A stretch of DNA of 64,000 nucleotides from Thermohalobaculum sp951813525 (GTDB taxonomy: Bacteria; Pseudomonadota; Alphaproteobacteria; Rhodobacterales; Rhodobacteraceae): assembly GCA_951813525.2 (NCBI GenBank), contig CATOTJ020000003.1, positions 1,314,030-1,378,029 on the forward strand, in the 5' to 3' direction. Below, piece by piece: positions 1 through 8,468 of the stretch. The first letter of the stretch is position 1, and the number at the start of each line of letters is the position of its first letter. The notes below the pieces were generated by a model. It did no database searches and was not told the origin of the DNA. It was given only the letters and a program-made list of their open reading frames with translations. A program made the position numbers and the translations under genes.

Positions 1-282
1 ATCGCCTATGACACGGCCCACGGCGTCCGCGGTTTATATCTGAGCGATCTGTTCGTCGATGGCCCGGCGCGGCGCCTGGGGGTCGGGCAGTCTTTGATGT
101 CCGAGCTGGCATGGCGGTGCCGACAGGATGGCGGTGCGTTTTTGTGGTGGATTGTTATGCCCGGAAATCCAGAAGCCGAGGCATTTTATACTTCACTGGG
201 CGCTGCATCGGATCCGCCCAAAGCAATGGCTGTCCATGGCGGCGCATTCGACGCGCTTATTCAGCGCCGTCGGGACTATTAA
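1..282 (+). CDS. GNAT-family N-acetyltransferase, C-terminal part (5' end outside window)
   Basis: The reading frame is open from the first base, so the gene starts upstream of the window. The visible 93 residues have the GNAT core: a beta strand LYLSDLFVD followed by the acetyl-CoA pyrophosphate loop RRLGVGQSLM, then NPEAEAFYTSLGA, which fits motif B with its conserved Asn and Tyr. GNAT enzymes move an acetyl group from acetyl-CoA to an amine; the substrate cannot be read from this fragment. The 3' end overlaps the convergent PAS gene by 26 bp. Confidence 0.85.
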   Translation: MAYDTAHGVRGLYLSDLFVDGPARRLGVGQSLMSELAWRCRQDGGAFLWWIVMPGNPEAEAFYTSLGAASDPPKAMAVHGGAFDALIQRRRDY

Positions 283-958
283 GATCTGCTTCCTGCGTCG
301 CCTGCAGGGCAGTGTTGATCTCGGCCACGTCATGGGCCGTGGGTGATCCGGCCGACAGCGGGCGCAATTGGGCGAGGATCTTTTCCAATCCGGCAATCGC
401 ATCGCCCAAGCCCAGCGCGTGTTCGCTGCCAAGATCGTCGCCTTGTATCGCCAAATGGCGGACGAGCAGGTCGCTATAACCGCTGAGGCTGCGCGTGCTT
501 TGTCCCAGGATACGGACCAGCAGACGCATCAAGTCAATGTTGACCGATTGATTGCCGCCGTGGCGGCTGGTCAAGACAACCTGCGGGTCCAAAATGATGA
601 TCTGGCCCGATATTTTGGTTGGGTCGCTTTCCGATGCCATCGCGGCGATGACGGCCGAGGAAACTTTGCCCGCCGCATCCATCAGCGTGCAATCGCGAAC
701 GATCTGCTGGCCGCTTTCGCATTCGGTCAGCAGCGAGAGGATCGACAAACGATCAATGCCGTTCAGAGCATTTCCCAGGAAATGGGCAGCCAGCCATTCC
801 GAGCGGGCATAGCCGAGAAAGGACCGTTCCTGGCCGGAAACCATTGAAAAACGCGATTGTTCGGCATCGTAGCGAAACGCCAGAATGTCGGAGTTGCCCA
901 ACAAACTTCCATGCGTCAGGCCGCCGGCTTCCGAAAAGCCGCTGCGTCGGATGATCAT
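257..958 (-). CDS. PAS-like sensory protein with degenerate HisKA-like helix
   Basis: 233 residues with no signal peptide or membrane segment. Residues about 22-128 read like a PAS fold (FRYDAEQSRFSMVSGQ, a flexible middle, then VIAAMASES and GQIIILD). Residues about 143-200 are helical and align with a histidine-kinase dimerisation helix. The segment RILGQSTRSLSGYSDLL matches the HELRTPLNAIIGYSELL type, with Arg149 where the phosphorylated His should be, and no ATPase domain follows. I infer a cytoplasmic sensor or kinase-derived scaffold without kinase activity. It is convergent with the acetyltransferase gene and divergent from the aminotransferase gene. The 234-bp gap to the aminotransferase start (959-1192) shows no clear promoter. 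The PAS call is moderately sure; the HisKA relation is inference. Confidence 0.6.
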   Translation of the reverse strand: MIIRRSGFSEAGGLTHGSLLGNSDILAFRYDAEQSRFSMVSGQERSFLGYARSEWLAAHFLGNALNGIDRLSILSLLTECESGQQIVRDCTLMDAAGKVSSAVIAAMASESDPTKISGQIIILDPQVVLTSRHGGNQSVNIDLMRLLVRILGQSTRSLSGYSDLLVRHLAIQGDDLGSEHALGLGDAIAGLEKILAQLRPLSAGSPTAHDVAEINTALQATQEADLNSPDGAE

Positions 959-1192
959 TCCGGAAGTTCCCCACTCTTACCAACCGAAATTGGACCAGCA
1001 GTCAGTTGCTGATGTGCCGAGTGTACTCTCAACTGTGGTGCGTTTTTGCCGCGATTAAGGTTTTATTTGCCGCATTGTGGCTTTGAGCACTCAATTTTCC
1101 TGCCCAGCTTGGGCCGGTCCGAGGTTGTTTCGCGGCGACGGGCAGGCTGCTATGGTGGGCTCCAGATATGCCTTCCGTCAGGAGAAACCAAA

Positions 1193-2578
1193 ATGTCCCA
1201 ACCGCTCAGCAATACTCAAATGCGCGATATCGAAGCGCTTATTCACCCCTACACAAATGCCGCCGCGCATCGCCAGGTCGGTGCGCACCTGATCGAATCC
1301 GGAGAAGGTGTTTATGTCGAGGACGATCAGGGCAACAAGTTTATCGAAGGTATGGCCGGTCTTTGGTGCGCGGGCTTGGGGTTTGGCGATCGGGAACTGA
1401 TCGACGCCGCCAAGGACCAATTGGACAAGTTGCCCTATTATCACCTGTTCGGCGGGCGCACCCACGAACCGGCGATCGAGCTGGCCGAGAAGATCAAGGA
1501 CCTGTTCCCGGTGCCTATGGCGCGGGTGTTCTATTGTTCCTCGGGGTCCGAGGCGAATGACACTCAGGTCAAACTGATCTGGTATATGATGAATGCGCTG
1601 GGCAAGCCCGAGAAGAAGAAGATCATCGCCCGCAAGAAAGGCTATCACGGTGTGACGCTGGTTTCGGCGTCCCTGACCGGACTGCCCTTGAACCACGGGT
1701 CGTTCGACCTGCCGATGCCGTTCGCCAAACATACCACGACGCCCCATTACTGGCGCGAAGGACGGGACGGGGAAACCGAAGAAGAGTTTTCCAGGCGTCT
1801 GGCGCAGGATCTGGAGGATCTGATCCTGGCGGAAGGCCCGGACACGGTTGCGGCCTTTATCGCCGAACCCGTGATGGGGGCGGGCGGCGTGATCGTGCCG
1901 CCAAAAGGGTATTTCGAGGCGCTGACCCCGGTTCTGCAAAAGTACGACGTGTTGATGATCGCGGACGAAGTGATCTGCGGTTTCGGGCGGACCGGAAACT
2001 GGTTCGGGACCGAGACATTCAAGGTGCCGGCGACCTCGGCCTCGATGGCCAAGCAGCTGACCGGGGCCTATGCGCCGTTGTCGGCTGTTGCCGTTAACGC
2101 CGAAATGGCCGATGCGATCGAAGCGGAGTCCTCGCGCTACCCGGCCCTTGGCCACGGCTATACCTATGGCGGGCATCCGCTTGGCTGCGCGGTCGGATGC
2201 GCTGCGCTGGACATCTATAAGCGGCGCAACATTCTAGACCACGTGCGCAAGGTCAGCCCCTACTTCCAGGAAAAGCTGTCGCGTTACAGCGATCACCCGC
2301 TGGTGGGCGATGTGCGCGGTGTCGGTCTGATGGGCGCGATCGAAGTGGCCCCGGCCCATGGCGACCCGACCCCGTTTGAAACCCCCGGCAAAGTCGGTGC
2401 GCATCTGATGGGCGAGGTCCTGAAAGGCGGTGTCATTCTGCGCGCCATCGGCGACAGCCTGGCTTTCTGTCCACCCATGATCATTACCGAGTCCGAGATC
2501 GACGAGCTGTTCGAGCCGATCGAGACGGCGCTTGATGCGACCTATGCCTGGGCCAAGGCGGAGGGTCACCTGGCGTGA
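1193..2578 (+). CDS. Class III PLP-dependent aminotransferase (omega-transaminase type)
   Basis: 461 residues, normal for the family. The start chosen is the ATG with AGGAGA about 8 bases upstream; the frame is open 49 codons further, but that part looks non-coding. Family landmarks are SGSEAND (117-123, PLP phosphate contact), ADEVICGFGRTG with Asp258 holding the PLP ring nitrogen, and MAKQLTGAYAPLS with Lys287 as the Schiff-base lysine. Proteins of this group transfer amino groups from amines or beta/gamma-amino acids to pyruvate or another keto acid in the cytoplasm. The exact donor (putrescine, beta-alanine, taurine) cannot be decided. The stop codon overlaps the GTG start of the next gene (GTGA). 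Confidence 0.9.
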   Translation: MSQPLSNTQMRDIEALIHPYTNAAAHRQVGAHLIESGEGVYVEDDQGNKFIEGMAGLWCAGLGFGDRELIDAAKDQLDKLPYYHLFGGRTHEPAIELAEKIKDLFPVPMARVFYCSSGSEANDTQVKLIWYMMNALGKPEKKKIIARKKGYHGVTLVSASLTGLPLNHGSFDLPMPFAKHTTTPHYWREGRDGETEEEFSRRLAQDLEDLILAEGPDTVAAFIAEPVMGAGGVIVPPKGYFEALTPVLQKYDVLMIADEVICGFGRTGNWFGTETFKVPATSASMAKQLTGAYAPLSAVAVNAEMADAIEAESSRYPALGHGYTYGGHPLGCAVGCAALDIYKRRNILDHVRKVSPYFQEKLSRYSDHPLVGDVRGVGLMGAIEVAPAHGDPTPFETPGKVGAHLMGEVLKGGVILRAIGDSLAFCPPMIITESEIDELFEPIETALDATYAWAKAEGHLA

Positions 2579-3021
2579 GCGAAACCGCGGCCCGGTTCGA
2601 ATTGACCGGGTCGTGCCATTGCGGTGCCATCGGTGTTCGATATCAAACCCGTTTCCCGGTCGATCGGCTGAATGTCGGGCGCTGTGGTTGCAGTTTCTGC
2701 CGGACCCATGGTGCCCGGACCAGCGCCGATCGCGGCGGCCTGCTGCAAATCACTGAACGCCCGCCCGGCGCTGCGCGCTACCGCTTTGCCCTGAAGACAG
2801 CCGACTTTCTGGTGTGCCGCGGGTGCGGCACCTATGTGGCCGCGATCATTGAAAACGACGCCAAGCTTTTCGCGACGTTGAACGTCAATACACTCGACTG
2901 CCGGGATGATTTCGATCCCGCGCCGCCGGTGGTTCATTATGACGAGGAAACGGTCGCAGAACGTCTGGCACGCCGCTTTGACCGTTGGACGCCAACGTCG
3001 ATCTTGACGGTTCGGTCTTAA
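2575..3021 (+). CDS. GFA/CENP-V family zinc protein
   Basis: 148 residues with the GFA cysteine pattern: Cys14-His-Cys16, Cys37-x-Cys39-x2-Cys42 and Cys81-x2-Cys84. These bind zinc in the family named after glutathione-dependent formaldehyde-activating enzyme. The GTG start lies inside the aminotransferase stop (GTGA), so translation is probably coupled to it. The function of most members is not established, and a glutathione adduct reaction is only one option. A second family member is at 33881-34333, but the two differ strongly outside the cysteines. Confidence 0.85.
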   Translation: MSETAARFELTGSCHCGAIGVRYQTRFPVDRLNVGRCGCSFCRTHGARTSADRGGLLQITERPPGAARYRFALKTADFLVCRGCGTYVAAIIENDAKLFATLNVNTLDCRDDFDPAPPVVHYDEETVAERLARRFDRWTPTSILTVRS

Positions 3022-3059
3022 GCACTGAATAAGCTTGCAGGCCGGTCGAGACGAACAAA

Positions 3060-3395
3060 ATGCACATCTACAAGATCCTGACATCCGATCAGTGGACCGA
3101 GCTGCAAGCCGCCGGTGAAACGTCCGGCGCGCCCGTCGATATTGCCGATGGCTTCATCCATTTCTCGACCATCGATCAGGTGGCGGAAACCGCTGCCAAA
3201 CATTTTGCCGGTCAGGACGGGCTTTGGTTATTGGCAGTCGACGGCGCGGCGCTGGGCGATGCGTTGAAGTGGGAACCTTCACGCGGCGGCGCGCTGTTTC
3301 CGCATCTTTACGGCCCGCTGCGCAGTCAGGATGCGGTGTGGGCCAAGCAGATGCCATTGGGACCGGCGGGCCATGTTCTTCCCGATGATCTTTAG
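3060..3395 (+). CDS. DUF952 family protein
   Basis: 111 residues. It has the family pattern: N-terminal IYKILT, the DGFIHFST stretch, LLAVDGAALGDALKWEPSRGG and FPHLYGPL near the end. DUF952 proteins are small cytoplasmic proteins of unknown role with a fold related to ADP-ribosyltransferase-like enzymes (recalled, not checked). It sits 38 bp after the GFA gene and 9 bp before pyrD, so it is likely co-transcribed with pyrD. Confidence 0.85.
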   Translation: MHIYKILTSDQWTELQAAGETSGAPVDIADGFIHFSTIDQVAETAAKHFAGQDGLWLLAVDGAALGDALKWEPSRGGALFPHLYGPLRSQDAVWAKQMPLGPAGHVLPDDL

Positions 3396-3404
3396 GCCCG
3401 CGCC

Positions 3405-4454
3405 ATGTCGATGATCGAACGCCTTAGTCTGGCGGTTCTGCACCGGTTCGATCCCGAACGCGCGCATGGCCTGGCGATGAAGGCCCTGGCCGCCGGATTG
3501 GCCGGTGGCAATGGTCCGGTGACGTCGGCGCGGCTGGCATCGACGATCGCCGGGATCGATCTGCCCAACCCAATCGGCGCCGCCGCAGGGTTCGACAAGA
3601 ATGCGGTTGCGGCCGACAAGCTGATGCGCACCGGGTTCGGGTTCTGCGAGGTCGGGGCCGTCACGCCCCGCCCGCAAGACGGCAATCCGAAACCGCGGCT
3701 TTTTCGATTGACCGAGGATCGCGCCGCGATCAACCGGTTTGGGTTCAACAACGATGGGATGGCGGTCATCCATGCGAATCTGATGGCGCGGCGGCCGGGC
3801 GGCGTGGTCGGCGTCAATCTGGGCGCGAACAAGGACACCGGGGACAAGGCCGACGACTACATCGCTGTTCTGACCCGGTTCCAGGACCTTGTCGATTTCG
3901 CAACGGTGAATGTTTCCTCGCCCAACACCGAAAAGCTGCGCGATCTGCAAGGGCGGGCGGCGCTGGACGCCTTGCTGGAGCGGGTGATCGAGGCGCGGGA
4001 TGCACAGCAACGCCGCGTGCCGGTTTTCCTGAAGATCGCGCCTGATCTGACACCGGGCGAGATTGCAGATATTGCCGAAGTTGCGGTCGAGCGCGGCGTC
4101 GACGCGATCGTTGCGACCAACACAACATTGGCCCGCGATGGGCTGCGCTCGCGCCATGCCGGTCAGGCGGGCGGAATGTCGGGGGCGCCGCTGTTCGACC
4201 GCTCGACCGCAGTTTTGCGCAGCCTCTACGGCCATGTGCAGGGCAGGGTGCCGCTGATCGGCGCAGGCGGGGTCGCGACGCCGGACCAAGCCTTGGCCAA
4301 GATCCGCGCCGGTGCCAGCGCGGTACAGCTTTATACAGCAATGGTATATGAGGGCGTCAGCCTGGGCGGGCGACTTGCAGACGGATTGGACCGACTGTTG
4401 TCGGCAGGCGGTTTTGCCAACGTCGCCGATGCCGTCGGTACGGAAGAGATCTGA
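3405..4454 (+). CDS. pyrD: Dihydroorotate dehydrogenase, quinone type (class 2)
   Basis: 349 residues, standard for class 2. It oxidises dihydroorotate to orotate in pyrimidine synthesis and passes electrons through FMN to membrane quinone. Visible motifs are GAAAGFDKNA (58-67), NRFGFNNDGM (110-119), NVSSPNTEKLRDLQ (169-182) with Ser172 as the class 2 catalytic base, and VATNTT in the second half. The N-terminal helical stretch (residues 1-40) is the class 2 membrane and quinone-entry extension. The next gene (ArsC-like) starts 16 bp downstream. Confidence 0.96.
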   Translation: MSMIERLSLAVLHRFDPERAHGLAMKALAAGLAGGNGPVTSARLASTIAGIDLPNPIGAAAGFDKNAVAADKLMRTGFGFCEVGAVTPRPQDGNPKPRLFRLTEDRAAINRFGFNNDGMAVIHANLMARRPGGVVGVNLGANKDTGDKADDYIAVLTRFQDLVDFATVNVSSPNTEKLRDLQGRAALDALLERVIEARDAQQRRVPVFLKIAPDLTPGEIADIAEVAVERGVDAIVATNTTLARDGLRSRHAGQAGGMSGAPLFDRSTAVLRSLYGHVQGRVPLIGAGGVATPDQALAKIRAGASAVQLYTAMVYEGVSLGGRLADGLDRLLSAGGFANVADAVGTEEI

Positions 4455-4470
4455 CGAACGGAGTGAACGA

Positions 4471-4815
4471 ATGCAGCGCTTGTGGCACAATCCCAGATGC
4501 TCGAAATCTCGACAGACGCTCGCGTTGCTCGAGGAACGCGGTGTTGAAGTCGAACTCTTTCACTATATCGACACGCCGCCCGATGCGGCGATGCTGGATG
4601 GTGTGCTGACCAAAATGGGGGTCAAAGCAGCGGCGCTGGTGGCGCGCAGGGGGGAAAAGGTCTGGAAAGACTTGGGACTGAGCACGGACAGCACCGATGC
4701 CGAGGTGCGCGCCGCCATGCTGGCCCATCCGATCCTGATCGAGCGCCCGATATACGAGAGCGACACGCGCGCCGTTATCGGACGCCCGCCAGAGGCAGTG
4801 CTGGACCTGCTCTGA
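4471..4815 (+). CDS. ArsC-family (arsenate reductase-like) thioredoxin-fold protein
   Basis: 114 residues starting at the ATG after GAGTGAACGA. It begins with the family signature HNPRCSKSR, in which Cys10 is the arsenate-attacking cysteine. HPILIERP near residue 88 carries an oxyanion-binding Arg. This is the glutaredoxin-linked ArsC type. No arsR, arsB or acr3 lies nearby, so a dedicated arsenic role is not supported by context and a general redox role is equally possible. The LysE gene begins at the base after its stop. Confidence 0.88.
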   Translation: MQRLWHNPRCSKSRQTLALLEERGVEVELFHYIDTPPDAAMLDGVLTKMGVKAAALVARRGEKVWKDLGLSTDSTDAEVRAAMLAHPILIERPIYESDTRAVIGRPPEAVLDLL

Positions 4816-5403
4816 GTGTTCGCCTTTGCAGGATCGCTGTTCCTGATGATCGCAACCCCGGGACCGGGGGTGCTGACCGCCGCAGGAATCGGATCGGGAT
4901 TTGGCTGGGGCGCCGGGATCCGGTTTCTGATCGGGCTTTTTGTCGGGACCAATCTGGGTGCGTTGATCGTTGTCTCGGGCCTCAGCGCGATCGTCCTGGC
5001 CGAACCGACGATCCGGACAGTGCTGGTCTGGGCCTCGATCTGCTGGTTCCTTTATCTGGCCGCCAAAATCGCCCTGGCCGGAGCGAAGATCGGATTTATG
5101 GCGGCAACGCGGGCGCCGCGCGTGATCGACGGGCTGCTGTTGCAACTGATCAATCCCAAGGTTTATGCGGTCAACACGCTGCTGTTCGGCGGTTTTGCCT
5201 TTTGGGACCATTCCCCCGCGGAATATGTCGCAAAGTTCATCATCATCAATACGATCTGGGTGCCGGTGCACCTGGCGTGGCTGTGGGCGGGCGTGAAGGT
5301 GGGCGAGTTGGAATTGGCCCCCGCCGCACAGCGCGCCATCAATATCGCGATGGCGCTGTCACTAATGATTGTCGTCGTCCTGTCGGCGCGCGAGATGCTG
5401 TAG
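4816..5403 (+). CDS. LysE/RhtB family amino-acid exporter
   Basis: 195 residues, mostly hydrophobic with about six membrane segments. The family motif TPGPGVLTAAGIGSG sits in the first segment. The GTG start is forced: the frame is continuous with the upstream gene, whose stop codon is immediately before it. The part before TPGPG is therefore only about 14 residues, shorter than usual. LINPKVYAVN in the middle matches the family NPK signature. It probably exports an amino acid or derivative; the substrate is unknown. It ends one base before the convergent AhpD-like gene. Confidence 0.85.
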   Translation: MFAFAGSLFLMIATPGPGVLTAAGIGSGFGWGAGIRFLIGLFVGTNLGALIVVSGLSAIVLAEPTIRTVLVWASICWFLYLAAKIALAGAKIGFMAATRAPRVIDGLLLQLINPKVYAVNTLLFGGFAFWDHSPAEYVAKFIIINTIWVPVHLAWLWAGVKVGELELAPAAQRAINIAMALSLMIVVVLSAREML

Positions 5404-5404
5404 A

Positions 5405-5806
5405 TCAGTCGACCAGAAATTCGGGATCGACCGGCACGCGCAGCCCGTTGGCCAGCGCGTTCGTGGAACTGGCCAGCATCACGATCTGAATCAGGTCGGC
5501 ATATTCCGCTTCGGTCATGCCTTTGGCACGGGCCATGGCCGTGTGCGAATGTACGCAATAGTCGCAGGCGTTGGCGATGGATACGGCCACATAGATCATT
5601 TCCCGCGTTTTGGGATCCAGTGCGCCGGGTTGGGCCATGACCGCCTTCAGGCTTTCCCAGGTCTGCTTCAGCAGCGGTGGGTCGAACGCAAGCGCGCGCC
5701 AGATATTGTTGACGAAGTCGTTGCCGCGCGTGGCGCGGATATCGTCGAACACGGCCTTGGCTTCGGGCGAAAGTTCGTCATCGGACATCAGGCGTGTGGT
5801 TGGCAT
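5405..5806 (-). CDS. Carboxymuconolactone decarboxylase family (AhpD-like) protein
   Basis: 133 residues. It contains the redox motif ACDYCVHSHTAMAR with Cys81, Cys84 and His88, the peroxidase-type CxxC-x3-H pattern of AhpD-like proteins. These small cytoplasmic proteins reduce peroxides or partners by a disulfide cycle. True carboxymuconolactone decarboxylases lack the CxxC, so a redox role is favoured here. It stands 12 bp downstream of the sulfotransferase stop on the same strand and is likely in the mnmD operon. Confidence 0.85.
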   Translation of the reverse strand: MPTTRLMSDDELSPEAKAVFDDIRATRGNDFVNNIWRALAFDPPLLKQTWESLKAVMAQPGALDPKTREMIYVAVSIANACDYCVHSHTAMARAKGMTEAEYADLIQIVMLASSTNALANGLRVPVDPEFLVD

Positions 5807-5818
5807 CGGTCGGGTCCT

Positions 5819-6460
5819 TCAATCGGTCTGAAATGAGTAGCCGAACCGGTCGAGGTCTTCGGCGAAGATCTTTTCGACAATCTGGCGTGACGCAGCGTTG
5901 AAGATCGCGCCATGTGGCGGGTGGCTGTTCCTGTTTGTGATCTTGAGGTCGACGGCAATGCCGAGCGCCCGGCAAATCGCAGGCCAACCAGTGCGGATTT
6001 CTTCCAGTTTGACGATTTGATCAATGATCAGCCTATCGTCGTCGCAGACCCATCGCGCCGCAGGCGCCAGAAAGACGGAACTGTCCCAATAGGCAGGGTC
6101 TTGCTCGCCAAATGTCCGTCCGACCCATTGATTGAAGTTCAGGTGCCTGTCGGCCAGTCCGTGCTGGTCGGTGCGCACACGGTAGTAGTAGATCGAGGCA
6201 ATCCGGTCGAACGGGTTGCGGACGGTCGCGAAGGTGAAGGCCTCTGCCCAGGCGTCCTGCCCGATCCGGTGGCGATGCTGGGCCGCCGTCAGATGCGATT
6301 TTTTCAGTCCCAGCGCGATCGCGATGCTGGACCCGCCGCATTTGTTGACATGAATGAAGGCGAACGGCACCCGCGTTTCGACCGGGCGGACATCCGGCCA
6401 GGGTTGGGCGTGTGCAGTCATGTTTTCGCCGAAGCTCATTTTGATATCCTGTCCGGGCAC
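5819..6460 (-). CDS. Sulfotransferase family protein
   Basis: 213 residues. It has both PAPS-binding signatures: FIHVNKCGGSSI (residues 36-46; 5'-phosphosulfate loop with Lys40 and Ser44/45) and TVRNPFDRIASIYYY (79-93; 3'-phosphate loop with Arg81 and Ser89). This is the membrane-polysaccharide type sulfotransferase pattern; bacterial members sulfate cell-surface sugars or small molecules. The acceptor is unknown. The start could be one of three Met codons within the first 14 residues. It follows mnmD by 10 bp. Confidence 0.85.
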   Translation of the reverse strand: MPGQDIKMSFGENMTAHAQPWPDVRPVETRVPFAFIHVNKCGGSSIAIALGLKKSHLTAAQHRHRIGQDAWAEAFTFATVRNPFDRIASIYYYRVRTDQHGLADRHLNFNQWVGRTFGEQDPAYWDSSVFLAPAARWVCDDDRLIIDQIVKLEEIRTGWPAICRALGIAVDLKITNRNSHPPHGAIFNAASRQIVEKIFAEDLDRFGYSFQTD

Positions 6461-6470
6461 GGCCGCGGGA

Positions 6471-7151
6471 TCAATCCCGGCGGCCTTTCAGCATTTCGCG
6501 TTTTCGGCCATGACCGGGTGCGCGGGTGATGTTAAAACCGGCGGCGGCCAGCGACCGGCGAACGTGACCCGCGGCAGCATAGGTTGCAAAGCTGCCCCCT
6601 GGGCGGGTGTGTCCATGAACGGCCGTCAGTAAGATTTGGCCCCACATCTCAGGATTTCGGGCGGGCGCGAAACCATCCAGGAACCAGGCATCTGCCGCAC
6701 CGGTCCAGGCCGGTACCGCGGTTCGGGCGTCACCGCGATGCACCACCAGATCAGCGCCCGGCAGCGCAATGTGTTCGGCAGGCCAGGCGGTGCAAAGCGC
6801 CGTGGCGAGGTCCGAAACTTCCGGCCAGGGCGCAAGTGCGCGGGCCATGTCCGCCGCGCGCATCGGAAACATTTCGAAGGAAACAAAGGACAGCCGGGCG
6901 CCGGGCGCAGCGGTCCGGTTCCAAAGAGAGGTCGCAGCTAGAAAATTCAGGCCTGTGCCAAATCCAAGCTCGGCAATTGTAAAAGCTTTGGCCCCCGCAA
7001 ACCGGTCCGGCAGGTCGTTGCCGTCCAGGAAAACATGCGTCGCCTCGGCCAACCCGTCCTGGCGCGAGAAATAGGGGTCGTCAAAATCGGTGGAAACCGG
7101 CAGATCCCCGTCTTCCCATCTGATCTTGGCGTTGTCGTCGTCGGCTGGCAT
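6471..7151 (-). CDS. mnmD: tRNA 5-methylaminomethyl-2-thiouridine methyltransferase (MnmD)
   Basis: 226 residues from the Met of MPADDDNAK; the frame is open upstream, but that part looks non-coding. The SAM-binding motif AELGFGTGLNF is at 60-70 and LDGFAPARNPEMW at 158-170, both diagnostic of the methyltransferase half of MnmC. It carries out the last step of mnm5s2U34 synthesis in tRNA. In enterobacteria this domain is fused to an FAD oxidase; here it is a separate gene, divergent across 44 bp from that type of oxidoreductase (7196-8281). Confidence 0.92.
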   Translation of the reverse strand: MPADDDNAKIRWEDGDLPVSTDFDDPYFSRQDGLAEATHVFLDGNDLPDRFAGAKAFTIAELGFGTGLNFLAATSLWNRTAAPGARLSFVSFEMFPMRAADMARALAPWPEVSDLATALCTAWPAEHIALPGADLVVHRGDARTAVPAWTGAADAWFLDGFAPARNPEMWGQILLTAVHGHTRPGGSFATYAAAGHVRRSLAAAGFNITRAPGHGRKREMLKGRRD

Positions 7152-7195
7152 GAGGGGGTCATGATACACGCCCAACCGTCGAACAAGGGAAAAGC

Positions 7196-8281
7196 ATGAT
7201 CCCCGATATTCTGGTCGTCGGCGCAGGTGTCTTCGGATTGTCGGTCGCATTGGCGGCGCACCGCGCCGGAATGTCCGTCGAAGTGATCGAGGCAGACCGC
7301 CCGGGCGCGGGCGCCAGCGGGGGCTTCGTTGGCGCACTGACCCCGCATGCGCCGACGAAGTGGCGGCCGATGATGGCGTTCCAGTTCGCAGCCTTGCAAG
7401 CGCTGGAGCGGCGGGCATCCGCGTTGCAGGACCAGACGGGGATTGACCCCGGATACGGCCGGGTTGGCCGGATCATGCCCTTGACTGGCGAACGGGCGCT
7501 GGAACGGGCCAGCGCCGATCTGGCCGCGGCGCCCGCGCTTTGGGGACCGGACCAAATGCAGATCCTGCCCGGCGATGGCCCCGGCCTCGCGGCCAATTTC
7601 GCGCCCGGTCTGGCGACGCACGGTGTGGCGCATGACCGGATTTCGGCACGAATATCGCCGCGGGCCTATCTGGCCGCCATGGTTGCGGCCTTGCCGGATG
7701 GGACCGTTCGGCACGGTCAGGTGACGGCGGCGCGGGCGGGTCCGATGGCCGATATCTCAGGCGGCCCGCGGGCGGCGGGTCACATCGTTCTGGCAGGCGG
7801 CGCGCGCGGTTGGCCATTGCTGCCGCCCAAGCAGCGCGGCAGCGGGATCAAGGGCCAGGCAGCATTGCTGCAACTTCACGTGCCCGATCTGCCGGTCATC
7901 ACCCATGACGGGATGTATATTGTGCCCCACGGCGATGGGACCGTTGCCGTTGGGTCGACATCGGAAAAACAATGGGAAGACTCTGGGCCGGATGCTGCGC
8001 TCGACGCGCTGTTGGCCCGTGCAGTTGCGGCGGTTCCCATGCTGGCCGGGGCGCCGGTTATCGAACGCTGGGCCGGTATCCGACCGAAACCGCCGGGCCG
8101 CGAGCCAATCGTGGGTCCGGTGCCGGGGCAGCCGGGGGTTTGGGCTGCAGGGGGTGGGTTCAGGATCGGATTCGGCATCGCACATGCGGTCGGCGATGCT
8201 GTGATCGCGATGATTTCCGGGCAACGGCCGACGATAACGGTCCCGGACAGCTTTTTGCCCGCAGCGAATATGCCCGGCTGA
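7196..8281 (+). CDS. FAD-dependent oxidoreductase, MnmC C-terminal / DAO type
   Basis: 361 residues. The FAD dinucleotide motif is VVGAGVFGLS (7-16), followed by the acidic residue in EVIEAD. RPGAGASGG is the second FAD contact and WAGIRPKPPGREPIVGP is the C-terminal FAD loop of the DAO superfamily. The divergent mnmD neighbour suggests the MnmC oxidase role: removal of carboxymethyl from cmnm5U34. A glycine-oxidase-like enzyme is the alternative. The size fits MnmC(o) alone. The 187 bp after it (8282-8468) carry no recognisable gene. Confidence 0.82.
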   Translation: MIPDILVVGAGVFGLSVALAAHRAGMSVEVIEADRPGAGASGGFVGALTPHAPTKWRPMMAFQFAALQALERRASALQDQTGIDPGYGRVGRIMPLTGERALERASADLAAAPALWGPDQMQILPGDGPGLAANFAPGLATHGVAHDRISARISPRAYLAAMVAALPDGTVRHGQVTAARAGPMADISGGPRAAGHIVLAGGARGWPLLPPKQRGSGIKGQAALLQLHVPDLPVITHDGMYIVPHGDGTVAVGSTSEKQWEDSGPDAALDALLARAVAAVPMLAGAPVIERWAGIRPKPPGREPIVGPVPGQPGVWAAGGGFRIGFGIAHAVGDAVIAMISGQRPTITVPDSFLPAANMPG

Positions 8282-8468
8282 ACAACGTTCGCCGCCTGCA
8301 TCGCCGCGGGCGCTCCGATATGGTTGCCAATTGGTCTTGCGGTACACGGCCTGCGATCAGCAAAGACTCAAAAATCCGGCATCCGGTCACCCCGAAGGCA
8401 AAGGATGACAGTCGGTGGCCATCCGGTATATGCACGCAGCCCGCCAACGGAATCGCGAGGAGACAGGC

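Noticed and set aside
1178..2176. 332-codon open frame on - strand
   Set aside because: Antisense shadow of the aminotransferase; no domain or ribosome site.
4471..4815. Arsenic resistance locus
   Set aside because: Only the ArsC-like gene is present; no regulator or exporter of arsenic lies beside it, so an ars operon is not supported.
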